A stretch of 41,970 nucleotides of DNA from an uncultured Alistipes sp. (lineage in GTDB: Bacteria > Bacteroidota > Bacteroidia > Bacteroidales > Rikenellaceae). Positions 1 through 8,712 of this stretch are shown one piece after another. The notes beneath the pieces are model-generated. The model was not told the DNA's origin. It saw only the letters and a list, made by a program, of their open reading frames with translations, and made no database searches. The number at the start of each line of letters is the position of its first letter. Positions within the stretch are counted from its first letter, which is position 1. A program made the position numbers and the translations under genes. The stretch lies in contig CALGRZ010000116.1 of NCBI GenBank assembly GCA_937880705.1, positions 1-41,970 of the forward strand. Direction: 5' to 3'.

Positions 1-195
1 GTGCAGGGTCTTAACACGGCCATCGCAGATCTCGGGGAAGCCCGTAACATCGCTGATGTTGATGGTCTCCACGCCACTGCTCTCGAGCAGCTTCTGCGTA
101 CCTCCCGTGGCGATAATCTCCCAACCCAGACGACGCAGCTGCTGGCAAAACTCAACAACACCCGCCTTGTCGCTAACACTAACTAATGCTCTCAT
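1..195 (-). CDS. purH: PurH, IMP cyclohydrolase / AICAR formyltransferase (N-terminal 65 residues only)
   Basis: The start codon lies at 193-195 and the gene runs off the left edge, so only the first 65 residues are visible. They begin [13 protein letters not shown] and continue with ATGGT and [15 protein letters not shown], the characteristic beginning of the MGS-like IMP cyclohydrolase domain. PurH catalyses the last two steps to IMP: formylation of AICAR (the C-terminal domain, outside the window) and ring closure. It follows purN after a 6-nt gap and is the most distal visible gene of the purine operon. Identity is seen directly from the conserved N-terminus; completeness of the gene cannot be judged. 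Confidence 0.95.
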   Translation of the reverse strand, partial: MRALVSVSDKAGVVEFCQQLRRLGWEIIATGGTQKLLESSGVETINISDVTGFPEICDGRVKTLH

Positions 196-201
196 AATAT
201 A

Positions 202-777
202 TTAGTACTTCTTGTTTATCAGTTTGTTAATAGTCTTTACATAGAGCTTATGCTCGATATTGTGTATCAGGTTGGTAAGCTCCTCAATATCCGAACCCTC
301 GTAGACCACAGCACCCTGATCGATGATACGACCACCGTCGAGGGTCTGATCTACAAAGTGAGTGGTGACACCAAAGATCTTGACACCATAGTCCACAGCA
401 TCCTGAATGGCGTGAGCACCCTTGAACGAGGGTAACAGCGAGGGGTGAATGTTCACTATGCGCTGCTCGTAACGCTCCAACAGCACGCTACCCACAATAC
501 GCATATAACCCGCCAGGCAGACATAGTCCACCTCGCGCTCGTCCAGCAACGCGGCAATCTCCGTCTCGTAGGCCTCCTTCGAAGCATACTCCTTGGGGTT
601 GAACGCAAAGCACTCGGTACCAAAACCCTTGGCTCGCTCCAAGACCATGGCACCCGGCTTATCGCAGACCAAGAGCACCACCTCGGCATCGAGTCGTCCG
701 TCGACACATGCCTCGGCGATAGCTTGATAGTTGCTACCACTACCGCTGGCAAATACCGCCAATCGTGTCTTTCTCAT
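202..777 (-). CDS. purN: PurN, phosphoribosylglycinamide formyltransferase
   Basis: This cytosolic enzyme transfers the formyl group of 10-formyltetrahydrofolate to GAR, giving FGAR, the third step of purine synthesis. The 191-residue protein has the usual PurN length. The N-terminal ASGSGSNYQAI loop binds substrate phosphate. The sequence VNIHPSLLPSFKGAHA carries the catalytic His, and THFVDQTLDGGRII carries the catalytic Asp. It is separated from purM and from purH by 6 nt on each side, so the three are probably transcribed together. The second enzyme with this fold in the window, Fmt at 22222, has a different partner motif and an extra C-terminal domain. Confidence 0.95.
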   Translation of the reverse strand: MRKTRLAVFASGSGSNYQAIAEACVDGRLDAEVVLLVCDKPGAMVLERAKGFGTECFAFNPKEYASKEAYETEIAALLDEREVDYVCLAGYMRIVGSVLLERYEQRIVNIHPSLLPSFKGAHAIQDAVDYGVKIFGVTTHFVDQTLDGGRIIDQGAVVYEGSDIEELTNLIHNIEHKLYVKTINKLINKKY

Positions 778-783
778 ACTGCG

Positions 784-1812
784 TTAGATGATAGTTACAC
801 CCTCACCCTCAACTACGCGGCCAATGATCGAAGCCCTCTCGCCCTGCTCACCGAGCAACTCAACAGCCCTCTGGGCATCCTTCTCGTCCAGAGCGATGAC
901 CATACCGATACCCATATTGAAGATGTTGAACATCTCGCGGTGGCCAATCTTACCATACTTCTCCAAGAGGCGGAAGATGGGGAGAATCTCCCAGCTGCCC
1001 TCCTTAACCTCGACACCCTGACCATCCTTGAGGATACGGGGTATATTCTCGTCGAAGCCACCACCTGTGATGTGGCTGATACCGTGCACGTCGCACTCGG
1101 CGATAACCTTCAGCACCTGCTTAACATAGATGCGCGTAGGTGTAAGCAGTACCTCACCCAGCTTGCGACCCTCGATTTCGGGGTAGCTCTCGTCGAGCTT
1201 CAGGCCATTGTCGCTAACAACCTTACGCACAAGGCTGAAGCCATTAGAGTGAACACCGCTTGAGGCGATACCTACCAGCACATCACCCACCTTAACACGC
1301 TCACCGGCATCGATTAGCTTGGCGCGCTCGACAACACCTACGGTAAAACCTGCGATGTCGTACTCGCCGTCCTGATACATGCCGGGCATCTCGGCGGTCT
1401 CGCCACCAACCAGAGCACAACCGGCCTGACGACAACCCTCGGCAACACCCGAGACAATAGCCTCGACCTTGGCGGGCTCGTTATGGCCTACGGCCACATA
1501 GTCCAGAAATACCAGGGGCTCGGCACCCTGCGCCAACACATCGTTAACGCACATAGCCACAGCATCAATACCGATGGTATCGTGCTTATCCATCTCGAAG
1601 GCGAGCTTCAGTTTAGTACCAACACCATCGGTACCGCTCACCAACACAGGCTCCTTGATATTGAGCTCCGCAAGGTTAAACATACCTCCAAATGCTCCGA
1701 TGTTACCCATCGAACCACGACGCTTGGTCGATGCAACGTGCGACTTGATGCGACGTACAACCTCATAACCGGCCTCGAGGTTTACACCGGCCTCTTCGTA
1801 ACTTTTTGCCAT
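784..1812 (-). CDS. purM: PurM, phosphoribosylformylglycinamidine cyclo-ligase (AIR synthetase)
   Basis: PurM closes the imidazole ring, converting FGAM and ATP to AIR. The 342 residues match the family length. Visible signatures are [12 protein letters not shown] near the N-terminus, [12 protein letters not shown] in the middle and [13 protein letters not shown] in the C-terminal half; these form the phosphate-binding and ATP-binding face of the PurM/PurL superfamily. The gene sits 23 nt after purF and 6 nt before purN. Its neighbours PurL (previous step) and PurE (next step) are in the same operon. Nothing in the sequence looks disrupted. Confidence 0.95.
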   Translation of the reverse strand: MAKSYEEAGVNLEAGYEVVRRIKSHVASTKRRGSMGNIGAFGGMFNLAELNIKEPVLVSGTDGVGTKLKLAFEMDKHDTIGIDAVAMCVNDVLAQGAEPLVFLDYVAVGHNEPAKVEAIVSGVAEGCRQAGCALVGGETAEMPGMYQDGEYDIAGFTVGVVERAKLIDAGERVKVGDVLVGIASSGVHSNGFSLVRKVVSDNGLKLDESYPEIEGRKLGEVLLTPTRIYVKQVLKVIAECDVHGISHITGGGFDENIPRILKDGQGVEVKEGSWEILPIFRLLEKYGKIGHREMFNIFNMGIGMVIALDEKDAQRAVELLGEQGERASIIGRVVEGEGVTII

Positions 1813-1835
1813 AATACCTATATTTTATTTATTAA

Positions 1836-3233
1836 TTATCTCTTATTGTGATACAGTGATGTGGGATAGCAGCCCGTGAAGCATGCCATGCAGAGCTCCG
1901 AGCGTTTACCAGCCTTGAGCAGCGACTCCTCGCTGAGGAACTCCAACGAGTCGGCCTCGATAGCCTTGCAAGCCTCCTCCTTCGACATGCGGGCACAGAG
2001 CAACTCCTGGCGTGTCGACATGTCGATGCCGTAGAAGCAGGGGTTGGTGATAGCGGGGCTGGCAATACGCACATGCACCTCGCGAGCACCCGCCTCCTTG
2101 AGCAGGCGCACGATGCGCAACGACGTGGTACCACGCACGATACTATCATCGATCAACACCACAGACTTATCCTTAACCAACGAGCGCACCGCCGAGAGCT
2201 TCATTCTCACACCCTTCTCGCGCATCTCCTGCGACGGCTGGATAAAGGTGCGGGCCACATACTTATTCTTGATGAGTCCCATCTCGTATGGTATACCGCT
2301 GGCCTCCGAGAAGCCTATGGCAGCACTGATACTCGAGTCGGGCACACCGATAACGACATCGGCCTTGATGGGCGACTGCTCGTAGAGGTAGCGACCGGTG
2401 CGCTTACGGAAGGTGTGTACGTTGCAACCCTCGATATCGCTATCGGGGCGGGCAAAGTAGATATACTCCATGGCGCACATCAGGTGACGCTGATACAACG
2501 AATAGTGGTTGCTGCGTATGCCGTGGTGGTCGATAGATACAATCTCACCGGGCTCAATATCACGAATATACTCTGCACCGATAATATCAAAGGCGCAGGT
2601 CTCACTACTTACAACATAGCCATCACCGAGCTTACCGATAGAGAGCGGGCGCAGACCATGCTTATCACGGCAGGCGTAGATACGGTTCTTGGTCATAATC
2701 AGGAAGGCAAAGGCACCCTCCAGCATATTCAACGCCTCGATGATGTTGTCGATACGGCGGTTCTCGCTCTTCTCCTTCTTGATGAGGTGAGCCAGAAGCT
2801 CACTATCCGACGACGAGTGGAACAACGAGCCTCGCACCTCCAGATACTTGGCAAGCTCCTTCGAGTTTACCAGATTACCGTTGTGGGCCAGCGCAAAGTC
2901 GCCCGTGTGATGACGGAACGAGAAGGGCTGCACATTGTTGGCACCGCCACCACCCGTAGTCGAGTAGCGGACATGGCCAATGGCTATATGTCCCGAGAGT
3001 TGCGACAGCTTCTGCTGGTTGAACACCTCGGTCACAAGGCCCTCACCCTTGACAGTGTGGATGTTACCCTGCTCGTCAGCCGCCGAGATACCGCACGCCT
3101 CCTGACCGCGGTGCTGCAAGGCATGCAGGCCGTAGTAGGCAAGGTTAGGGGCATCGTTGACACCAAAAATACCAAAGACACCACACTCCTCATGCAGGTC
3201 ATCACCATATATATCCAATGAATCTTTCAGCAT
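1836..3233 (-). CDS. purF: PurF, amidophosphoribosyltransferase (Fe-S type, with propeptide)
   Basis: PurF makes phosphoribosylamine from PRPP and glutamine, the committed step of purine synthesis. The 465-residue protein begins with a 16-residue leader ending in HEE before CGVFGIFG; Cys17 should become the N-terminal glutaminase nucleophile after propeptide cleavage. The PRPP-binding motif VVLIDDSIVRGTT lies in the C-terminal half. The sequence HLMCAMEYIYFARPDS and the terminal CMACFTGCYP hold cysteines at positions typical of the Bacillus-type enzyme that carries a 4Fe-4S cluster and is oxygen-labile (family knowledge). Nucleotide feedback inhibition is likely from family knowledge but not shown here. 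The gene is 5 nt from purC. Confidence 0.95.
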   Translation of the reverse strand: MLKDSLDIYGDDLHEECGVFGIFGVNDAPNLAYYGLHALQHRGQEACGISAADEQGNIHTVKGEGLVTEVFNQQKLSQLSGHIAIGHVRYSTTGGGGANNVQPFSFRHHTGDFALAHNGNLVNSKELAKYLEVRGSLFHSSSDSELLAHLIKKEKSENRRIDNIIEALNMLEGAFAFLIMTKNRIYACRDKHGLRPLSIGKLGDGYVVSSETCAFDIIGAEYIRDIEPGEIVSIDHHGIRSNHYSLYQRHLMCAMEYIYFARPDSDIEGCNVHTFRKRTGRYLYEQSPIKADVVIGVPDSSISAAIGFSEASGIPYEMGLIKNKYVARTFIQPSQEMREKGVRMKLSAVRSLVKDKSVVLIDDSIVRGTTSLRIVRLLKEAGAREVHVRIASPAITNPCFYGIDMSTRQELLCARMSKEEACKAIEADSLEFLSEESLLKAGKRSELCMACFTGCYPTSLYHNKR

Positions 3234-3238
3234 ATCAC

Positions 3239-3958
3239 TTACCTTTTAAGCACGTTACTCAATCTTGATGCTACCTCCTCATAGGTCTCACGAACATGAC
3301 CCAAGTCACGACGGAAGCGATCCTTATCCATACGCTCACCCGTTGCCTCATCCCACAGGCGGCATGTGTCGGGAGTAAGCTCGTCGACAAGCACAATCTC
3401 GCCATCGTTCGCACGGCCAAATTCGATCTTGAAGTCGACAAGCTGGATGCCCGCCTTGTGATAGAGCTCCTTGAGCAGGGTGTTGATCTTGGCCGAGCAC
3501 TCGTAGATGGTGGCCAACTCCTCATAGCTCACAAGGCCCAAAGCCACGGCGTGGTGGTCGTTGATGAGCGGATCGCCCAACTCCTCCGACTTAAGGCAGA
3601 GGTCGAAGATGGTATTCTCGGGCACTATACCCTCGTCAATACCGAGTCGCTTGGCCATAGAGCCGGCGATGACGTTGCGCACAATAACATCCATGGGGAA
3701 GGGCTCGACAGAGCGGCACAGCTGACCACACTCGTCGATACGCTCAACAAAGTGGGTCTTGACACCGTGCTCGTTGAGCATGCCGAGCACCATAGATGAG
3801 ATAGCACAATTGGTCTTGCCCTTATTCTCGATCTTGGCATGCTTAATATTGTAGAAGGCCGTGGCATCATCCTTAAAGCGAATGATGATATGGTCTTTAT
3901 CGTCGGTCGAGTAGACCTGCTTGCTCTTTCCTTCGTGTAGCAGTTCAAGCTGCTTCAT
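3239..3958 (-). CDS. purC: PurC, SAICAR synthetase
   Basis: PurC is the ATP-dependent ligase joining CAIR and aspartate to give SAICAR. At 239 residues it has the compact bacterial length. It opens with LLHEGKSKQVY, the ATP-binding strand-turn of the family. It contains VRNVIAGSMAKR, and DFKIEFGRANDGEIVLVDELTPDTCRLWD, quoted here as a family signature, covers the metal and nucleotide site. The gene sits between purL (23 nt upstream) and purF (5 nt downstream) in the purine operon. No sign of truncation or altered active-site residues was seen. Confidence 0.95.
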   Translation of the reverse strand: MKQLELLHEGKSKQVYSTDDKDHIIIRFKDDATAFYNIKHAKIENKGKTNCAISSMVLGMLNEHGVKTHFVERIDECGQLCRSVEPFPMDVIVRNVIAGSMAKRLGIDEGIVPENTIFDLCLKSEELGDPLINDHHAVALGLVSYEELATIYECSAKINTLLKELYHKAGIQLVDFKIEFGRANDGEIVLVDELTPDTCRLWDEATGERMDKDRFRRDLGHVRETYEEVASRLSNVLKR

Positions 3959-3981
3959 AGGTTGCGGGGTTTAATTAGTTA

Positions 3982-6900
3982 TTATTTACGGAAATAACGC
4001 ACTGCATTAGAGAAGATATCCTGGATCTTCTCACCGTGAATATTCTTCATCAGGTCACGCTCATAACGCTCCGTGTGGCCCATCTTGCCGAGGATCTGAC
4101 CACTGGGGTCGATAATACCCTCGATAGCGAAGCTCGAACCGTTGGGGTTGTAGGGCGAGTCGGTGGTGGGACGTCCCTCCGCATCAACATACTGGAATGC
4201 CACCTGACCACGGCTGAAGAGCTCCTCGGCAAGCTCATCGCTCACCACGAACTTACCCTCACCGTGACTCACAGCGATAGAGTGTATGTCGCCAACCTCG
4301 AATGACGACAGCCAAGGCGAGGCCGTAGTACCCACGCGCGTAGATACTATCTGCGAGATATGACGGTTGATGTCGTTACGGAACAGCGTGGGCGACGACT
4401 TGGTCACCATACCCAGACGGCCATAGGGCAGCAGACCCGACTTAACCAGAGCCTGGAAGCCGTTGCAGATACCAAGCATCAGACCACCACGATCGAGCAG
4501 CGCATGGATAGCATCGGCAACATCCTTGTTATTGAGCACGTTAGCGATAAACTTACCACTACCATCAGGCTCATCACCCGCCGAGAAGCCACCACTGAGT
4601 GCCATGATGTGGCAACGGCCGATGCACTCCTTCATCTCGGCAATCGAGGCAAAGACGTCATCACCCGTAAGGTTCTTAAATACCGATATCTCGACCTCGG
4701 CACCGGCACGCTCAAAGGCGCGAGCCGTGTCGTAGTCACAGTTGGTACCGGGGAAGACCGGAAGATAGACCTTAACCTTATCCACCTTCTGACCCTTATA
4801 CTCAACCTTGCGCTCGGCACCCTGGCTGATGCGCGTAGGCTCACCCTTTGCACCACGGTCGGCATAGATCTGCGTAAAGCGAACGGTATTGGCCTCAAGC
4901 AGCTCGTCCAAAGAGAGCTTCTCGCCGGCAAGCTCGATGCACTCCTCCGAGATGGTGGTACCTATAAGCTCGGCGGCGGGGAAGTTGAGCACGCGACTGC
5001 TCTCCACCACGATCGAGCCGTAGGCGTAGTCGTAGAGCGACTGCTCGTCGCAGACAAGACGTGCACCTACCCTATTACCGAAGGCCATCTTCGACACAGC
5101 CTCGGCAACACCACCAAAGCCCACGGCATAGGCCGAGATGATATCGCCCTGCATGATCTTCTCCGACACAAAGTCGAAGTTACGCTTCAGCGACTCGGTC
5201 GAGGGCATATAGTTTGCCTCGGGCGTGTGGCGTATTACATATATATTATTATTAGCGCGCTTAAACTCGGGGCTGATGACCGTGCGGGCATCGACCGTCG
5301 TAATACCAAAGGCCATGAGCATAGGGGGCACGTTGATATCGCGGAACGTACCACTCATAGAGTCCTTACCGCCGATCGAGGGCAGACCCAGCTCCACCTG
5401 CATCTTCAATGCACCCAGAAGAGCTGCAAGGGGCTTACCCCATGAACGAGCATCGCTCATACGCTCGAAGTACTCCTGATACGAGAAGCGCATCTTATCG
5501 TAACGGGCACCCGCAGCAACAACCTTGGCACATGCCTCAACAACGGCATAGGCGGCACCATGATAGGGGCTCCATGTTGCGATGTAGGGGTTATAGCCAA
5601 AGGCCATGATACTTGCCGTATTGGTGAAGCCACCGCCTACGGGCAGCTTCTGCACCGATACCTGGGTCTCGGTAGTCTGTGTCTTACCACCAAAGGGCAT
5701 CAGCACCGTCGAAGCACCAATGGTCGAGTCGAACATCTCGATAAGGCCCTTCTGCGACACAACATTGTCATCTGACAAGTTACGCTTCATGCGCTCCTCA
5801 ACAGATCGACCCTCAACCTTACGCTCAAAGGGATTCCTCTGCTCTACCGCGCCGAGGCATATCTTGGTATAGTGCTTGGCACCTGCCGAGTCGATGAAAT
5901 CGCGCGAGAGGTCGACGATAAGTCTGTCGCCCGAGTACATGCGCATGCGGCGCGTATCGGTTACATCGGCAACGTAGGTCACCTCAACATTCTCCTCGTG
6001 ACAGAGCTCCATGAAACGCTCCATATCTTTACGCTCGACAACCACAGCCATACGCTCCTGCGACTCGCTGATGGCAAGCTCCGTCGAGTTCAGGCCGTTG
6101 TACTTTGTAGGTACGCGGTCGAGGTAGATATCCAGACCATCGGTAAGCTCACCGATAGCCACACTCACACCACCCGCGCCAAAGTCGTTAGACTTCTTGA
6201 TAAGGCGCGTCACATCGCCACGACGGAATAGGCGCGAGAGCTTGCGCTCCTCGGGCGCATTACCCTTCTGCACCTCCGAGCTACACTCCTCCAGCGAGCT
6301 CAACGTATGCTCCTTCGACGAGCCCGTAGCACCACCTACGCCATCACGGCCGGTACGGCCACCGAGCAACAGCACTACATCGCCCGGCGTGGGGCTCTCA
6401 CGGCGCACATTGTCCGCCTTAACAGCACCGACAACGGCACCCACCTCCATACGCTTGGCAACATAGTCGGGGTGGAAGACCTCGCGAACATGTGTCGTGG
6501 CAAGGCCTATCTGGTTACCATAGCTCGAGTATCCGGCAGCGGCCTTGGTAGAGATGATACGCTGGGGCAGCTTACCCTCCAACGTCTCATCCACGCTCTT
6601 ATAGATATCACCGGCACCGGTTACGCGCATAGCCTGGTAGACGTAGCTACGACCCGACAGCGGGTCACGGATAGCACCGCCAAGACAGGTCGAAGCACCA
6701 CCAAAGGGCTCGATCTCGGTGGGGTGATTGTGTGTCTCATTCTTAAACTGCAACAGCCAACGCTGCATCTGGCCGTCGACATCCACATTCACGAAGATGC
6801 TGCATGCGTTATTCTCCTCGGACTGCTCCATATCATCGAGCTTACCCACCTTACGCAGATAGCGGGCACCGATGGTAGCCAGCTCCATAAGGCAGAGGCT

Positions 6901-7686
6901 CTTGTTCTCGCGACCCAGCTCCGAGCGAATCTTACGCATCAGGTCGAGCGACTGCTCCAACTCATCCTTGAGGAACGACTCATCGAGGGTGATCTCCTCG
7001 ATCTCGGTTGTGAAGGTGGTATGACGGCAGTGGTCGCTCCAATAGGTATCGAGGATACGCAACTCTGTCTCCACAGGGTCACGACCCTCCTCGGTGAAGT
7101 ATTTGATAACCTCCTTAAGGTCGTCGGCATTCATCGCCAGACCATTCTGCTTGCAGTATGCAGCCAACTCCTCGTCCTTCATCTGACGGAAGCCCTCAAG
7201 GATATTCACGGGCTTAACCTCGGCAGACTCGGCATCGGAGAGTATCTCGAGGTTCTTCTTGCGCGACTCGACAGCGTTGATGTAGTACTTCTCGATGCGC
7301 GCCAAAGCCTTATCGTCAACCGTGGCATCGAAGATCAGCAGGCGCGAAGACTTAATCTTAACATCGGCCTTGGGGTCGATCAGATGCACACAGTCTACGG
7401 CCGAGGCGGCACGCTGGTCAAACTGACCGGGAAGATACTCCACAGCCAGAAATCTCTCGCCCGTGAGGTCGCACTCGTCACTAACCAGATCGGTGACGAC
7501 CTCACCGAAGACACTGTAACGGCTCTTCTCGAGAAGCTCATCCGAGAAGCCGAACAGATCGTAGACATTGATGTAGCGCAGCTTCTCAATCTTAAGTCCC
7601 AGGTTTGTATTTAGCTCTCGGCGGAGAGTGTCGGCCTCGACCTGGAAACGAGGGTATTTTTCGACAAATATACGGCGATTCTTCAT
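3982..7686 (-). CDS. purL: PurL, large-type FGAM synthase with fused glutaminase
   Basis: This 1234-residue single-chain formylglycinamidine synthase turns FGAR, glutamine and ATP into FGAM. It is the large form that replaces the separate PurS, PurL and PurQ chains, and no purS or purQ is present here. A linker containing DTYWSDHCRHTTF precedes two PurM-like ATP domains. The C-terminal class I glutaminase domain is intact: GICNGFQ places the nucleophile at Cys1074, and GHTE supplies His1204 and Glu1206. This contrasts with CarA in the divergent operon, which has lost its equivalent triad. The gene is second in the operon, 38 nt after purE. Confidence 0.96.
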   Translation of the reverse strand: MKNRRIFVEKYPRFQVEADTLRRELNTNLGLKIEKLRYINVYDLFGFSDELLEKSRYSVFGEVVTDLVSDECDLTGERFLAVEYLPGQFDQRAASAVDCVHLIDPKADVKIKSSRLLIFDATVDDKALARIEKYYINAVESRKKNLEILSDAESAEVKPVNILEGFRQMKDEELAAYCKQNGLAMNADDLKEVIKYFTEEGRDPVETELRILDTYWSDHCRHTTFTTEIEEITLDESFLKDELEQSLDLMRKIRSELGRENKSLCLMELATIGARYLRKVGKLDDMEQSEENNACSIFVNVDVDGQMQRWLLQFKNETHNHPTEIEPFGGASTCLGGAIRDPLSGRSYVYQAMRVTGAGDIYKSVDETLEGKLPQRIISTKAAAGYSSYGNQIGLATTHVREVFHPDYVAKRMEVGAVVGAVKADNVRRESPTPGDVVLLLGGRTGRDGVGGATGSSKEHTLSSLEECSSEVQKGNAPEERKLSRLFRRGDVTRLIKKSNDFGAGGVSVAIGELTDGLDIYLDRVPTKYNGLNSTELAISESQERMAVVVERKDMERFMELCHEENVEVTYVADVTDTRRMRMYSGDRLIVDLSRDFIDSAGAKHYTKICLGAVEQRNPFERKVEGRSVEERMKRNLSDDNVVSQKGLIEMFDSTIGASTVLMPFGGKTQTTETQVSVQKLPVGGGFTNTASIMAFGYNPYIATWSPYHGAAYAVVEACAKVVAAGARYDKMRFSYQEYFERMSDARSWGKPLAALLGALKMQVELGLPSIGGKDSMSGTFRDINVPPMLMAFGITTVDARTVISPEFKRANNNIYVIRHTPEANYMPSTESLKRNFDFVSEKIMQGDIISAYAVGFGGVAEAVSKMAFGNRVGARLVCDEQSLYDYAYGSIVVESSRVLNFPAAELIGTTISEECIELAGEKLSLDELLEANTVRFTQIYADRGAKGEPTRISQGAERKVEYKGQKVDKVKVYLPVFPGTNCDYDTARAFERAGAEVEISVFKNLTGDDVFASIAEMKECIGRCHIMALSGGFSAGDEPDGSGKFIANVLNNKDVADAIHALLDRGGLMLGICNGFQALVKSGLLPYGRLGMVTKSSPTLFRNDINRHISQIVSTRVGTTASPWLSSFEVGDIHSIAVSHGEGKFVVSDELAEELFSRGQVAFQYVDAEGRPTTDSPYNPNGSSFAIEGIIDPSGQILGKMGHTERYERDLMKNIHGEKIQDIFSNAVRYFRK

Positions 7687-7724
7687 AGTCGTTTACTCAA
7701 GGGGTATCAGGTGTAGGCAATAGA

Positions 7725-8192
7725 TTACAGCTCCGCAGCCAGCACCTTCTCGGTCTGTGCCTTGCGGAAGGCGATAAGACGCTGCTCGAGAGCTTTGTCC
7801 GTGAGGGCAAAGATCGAAGCAGCGATAAGGGCCGCATTCTTCGCACCATTGATAGCGGTTGTCGACACGGGAATACCACCGGGCATCTGCACAATCGAGA
7901 GCAGAGAGTCCATGCCTCCCAACGCCGAAGTCTTGATGGGCACACCGATAACGGGCACCGTCGTAAGGGCTGCCGTAACACCTGCTACATGCGCAGCACC
8001 GCCCGCGCCCGCGATAATTGCGCCTATACCGCGCTCGCGAGCCGACTCGGCATATTCAACCATGAGATGGGGTGTACGGTGCGCCGAGATAACGCGCTTC
8101 TCGTACTCGATACCAAGCTCCTCCAACGTGTCAACAGCGGCCTTCATTACATCCCAGTCGCTTGTCGAACCCATAATAACTGCTACTTTCAT
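7725..8192 (-). CDS. purE: PurE, N5-carboxyaminoimidazole ribonucleotide mutase
   Basis: PurE moves the carboxylate of N5-CAIR to carbon 4, giving CAIR. The 155-residue protein starts MKVAVIMGSTSDWDVM, the phosphate-binding loop of class I PurE. It continues with VISAHRTP, which carries the catalytic His, and with AGAGGAAHVAGV. Class I PurE normally works with the ligase PurK, which is not encoded in this window and is presumably elsewhere. PurE is the first structural gene of the purine operon. It is preceded by a roughly 218-nt leader with a small ORF and an intrinsic terminator, so its transcription is probably attenuated. Confidence 0.95.
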   Translation of the reverse strand: MKVAVIMGSTSDWDVMKAAVDTLEELGIEYEKRVISAHRTPHLMVEYAESARERGIGAIIAGAGGAAHVAGVTAALTTVPVIGVPIKTSALGGMDSLLSIVQMPGGIPVSTTAINGAKNAALIAASIFALTDKALEQRLIAFRKAQTEKVLAAEL

Positions 8193-8226
8193 AGTTCCAA
8201 TTTTTTATTTTAATCAACTTATTATC

Positions 8227-8266
8227 AAAAACAAAACGACCGCCTACACCCAAAGTGTTGACGGTC
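8227..8266 (-). terminator. Candidate attenuator ahead of purE
   Basis: On the minus strand a 29-nt hairpin (8266 down to 8238) pairs seven bases, skips an A-A mismatch, then pairs four more around a TTTGG loop. It is followed at once by GTTTTGTTTTT. This is a classical intrinsic terminator, but it lies 34 nt upstream of the purE start and 5 nt after the stop of a small leader ORF. It should therefore stop most transcripts before the operon unless antiterminated. Seen in the sequence; the regulatory role is inferred. Confidence 0.8.
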
Positions 8267-8271
8267 TATTC

Positions 8272-8379
8272 CTACTCTTCTCGACACACTCCCTGCATAA
8301 TGAGGGCATTAGTCGTGCGATACTGTCCCGAATGTTGGAACGAGCACAACATCCTGCAACGGATGAGGTGCGGCGACAT
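8272..8379 (-). CDS. Putative purine-operon leader peptide (35 aa)
   Basis: This short ORF begins about 31 nt after the predicted transcription start and ends with TAG exactly 5 nt before the terminator hairpin. Its product would begin MSPHLIRCRMLCSF and end QGVCREE; no known family was recognised. The last 16 nt before the hairpin contain 14 purines, and the last 30 contain 23. If RNA polymerase slows in this tract when ATP and GTP are scarce, a closely following ribosome could block the hairpin, as in the E. coli pyrBI leader. Translation of the ORF is unproven; its placement is the main support. Confidence 0.55.
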   Translation of the reverse strand: MSPHLIRCRMLCSFQHSGQYRTTNALIMQGVCREE

Positions 8380-8416
8380 ATCGACGTATAGTTTTGCGTA
8401 TAGAGAATTCATAGGG

Positions 8417-8447
8417 CAAAGATAGTTTTATTTTCACGAATACACAA
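8417..8447 (-). promoter_or_regulatory. Promoter of the purine operon
   Basis: On the minus strand TTG at 8447-8445 and TATCTTTG at 8424-8417 are separated by 20 nt, matching the Bacteroidota sigma-70-type consensus. Transcription would start near 8410 and run through the leader ORF and attenuator into purE. Confidence 0.75.
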
Positions 8448-8526
8448 GCGCGCGCATGACTTTTTTCAACTTTTTTTTAACATTTTACCAAATCGCATTT
8501 TTGTGAAAAAAGTTCTCGCAAAATAG

Positions 8527-8557
8527 TTGTAAAGTTGGCATAAAATACTTACCTTTG
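8527..8557 (+). promoter_or_regulatory. Promoter of the pyrimidine operon
   Basis: TTG at 8527-8529 and TACCTTTG at 8550-8557 are 20 nt apart, an excellent match to the Bacteroidota consensus. The predicted start is near 8564, only about 13 nt before the leader ORF. The AT-rich DNA just upstream (8425-8526), with long T and A runs, is shared with the divergent purine promoter. Confidence 0.8.
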
Positions 8558-8576
8558 CGGAAATTTTAACAACTAT

Positions 8577-8681
8577 ATGAAACTCCACACCAACATACAA
8601 TCCGAGGCGGCTCCACGCACCCTCCATTTGTCTGCTGTTTGCGGAGGTTTCGACACTAACGGTATCACTGTTTTCATTTAG
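8577..8681 (+). CDS. Putative pyrimidine-operon leader peptide (34 aa)
   Basis: A 34-codon ORF starts at the ATG at 8577 and ends in TAG at 8679-8681. The product would begin MKLHTNIQSEAAPR and end TNGITVFI; no family was recognised. Its stop is 5 nt before the GC core of a terminator hairpin, the same geometry as the purine leader. The RNA just before the hairpin is U-rich (10 T in the 17 nt 8669-8685), as expected for a UTP-sensitive pause tract in a pyrBI-like mechanism. Translation is inferred, not demonstrated. Confidence 0.6.
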   Translation: MKLHTNIQSEAAPRTLHLSAVCGGFDTNGITVFI

Positions 8682-8683
8682 AT

Positions 8684-8712
8684 ATGGGCGGCTCTCGGGC
8701 CGCCTATTTTTT
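8684..8712 (+). terminator. Candidate attenuator ahead of pyrC
   Basis: GGCGGC at 8687-8692 pairs perfectly with GCCGCC at 8699-8704. The stem extends outward by a G-T wobble and two A-T pairs, and TATTTTTT follows at 8705-8712. The run ends only 5 nt before the pyrC start codon, so this intrinsic terminator can only serve to regulate the operon. The octamer GGCGGCTC of its 5' arm also occurs inside the leader ORF at 8606-8613 and could compete for the 3' arm. Confidence 0.85.

Noticed and set aside
4360..7614. Long open frames on plus opposite purL (for example 361 and 435 codons)
   Set aside because: They are mirror frames of a GC-rich coding strand. They are low-complexity, rich in Thr, Leu and His, have no domain or promoter, and lie wholly opposite a certain gene.
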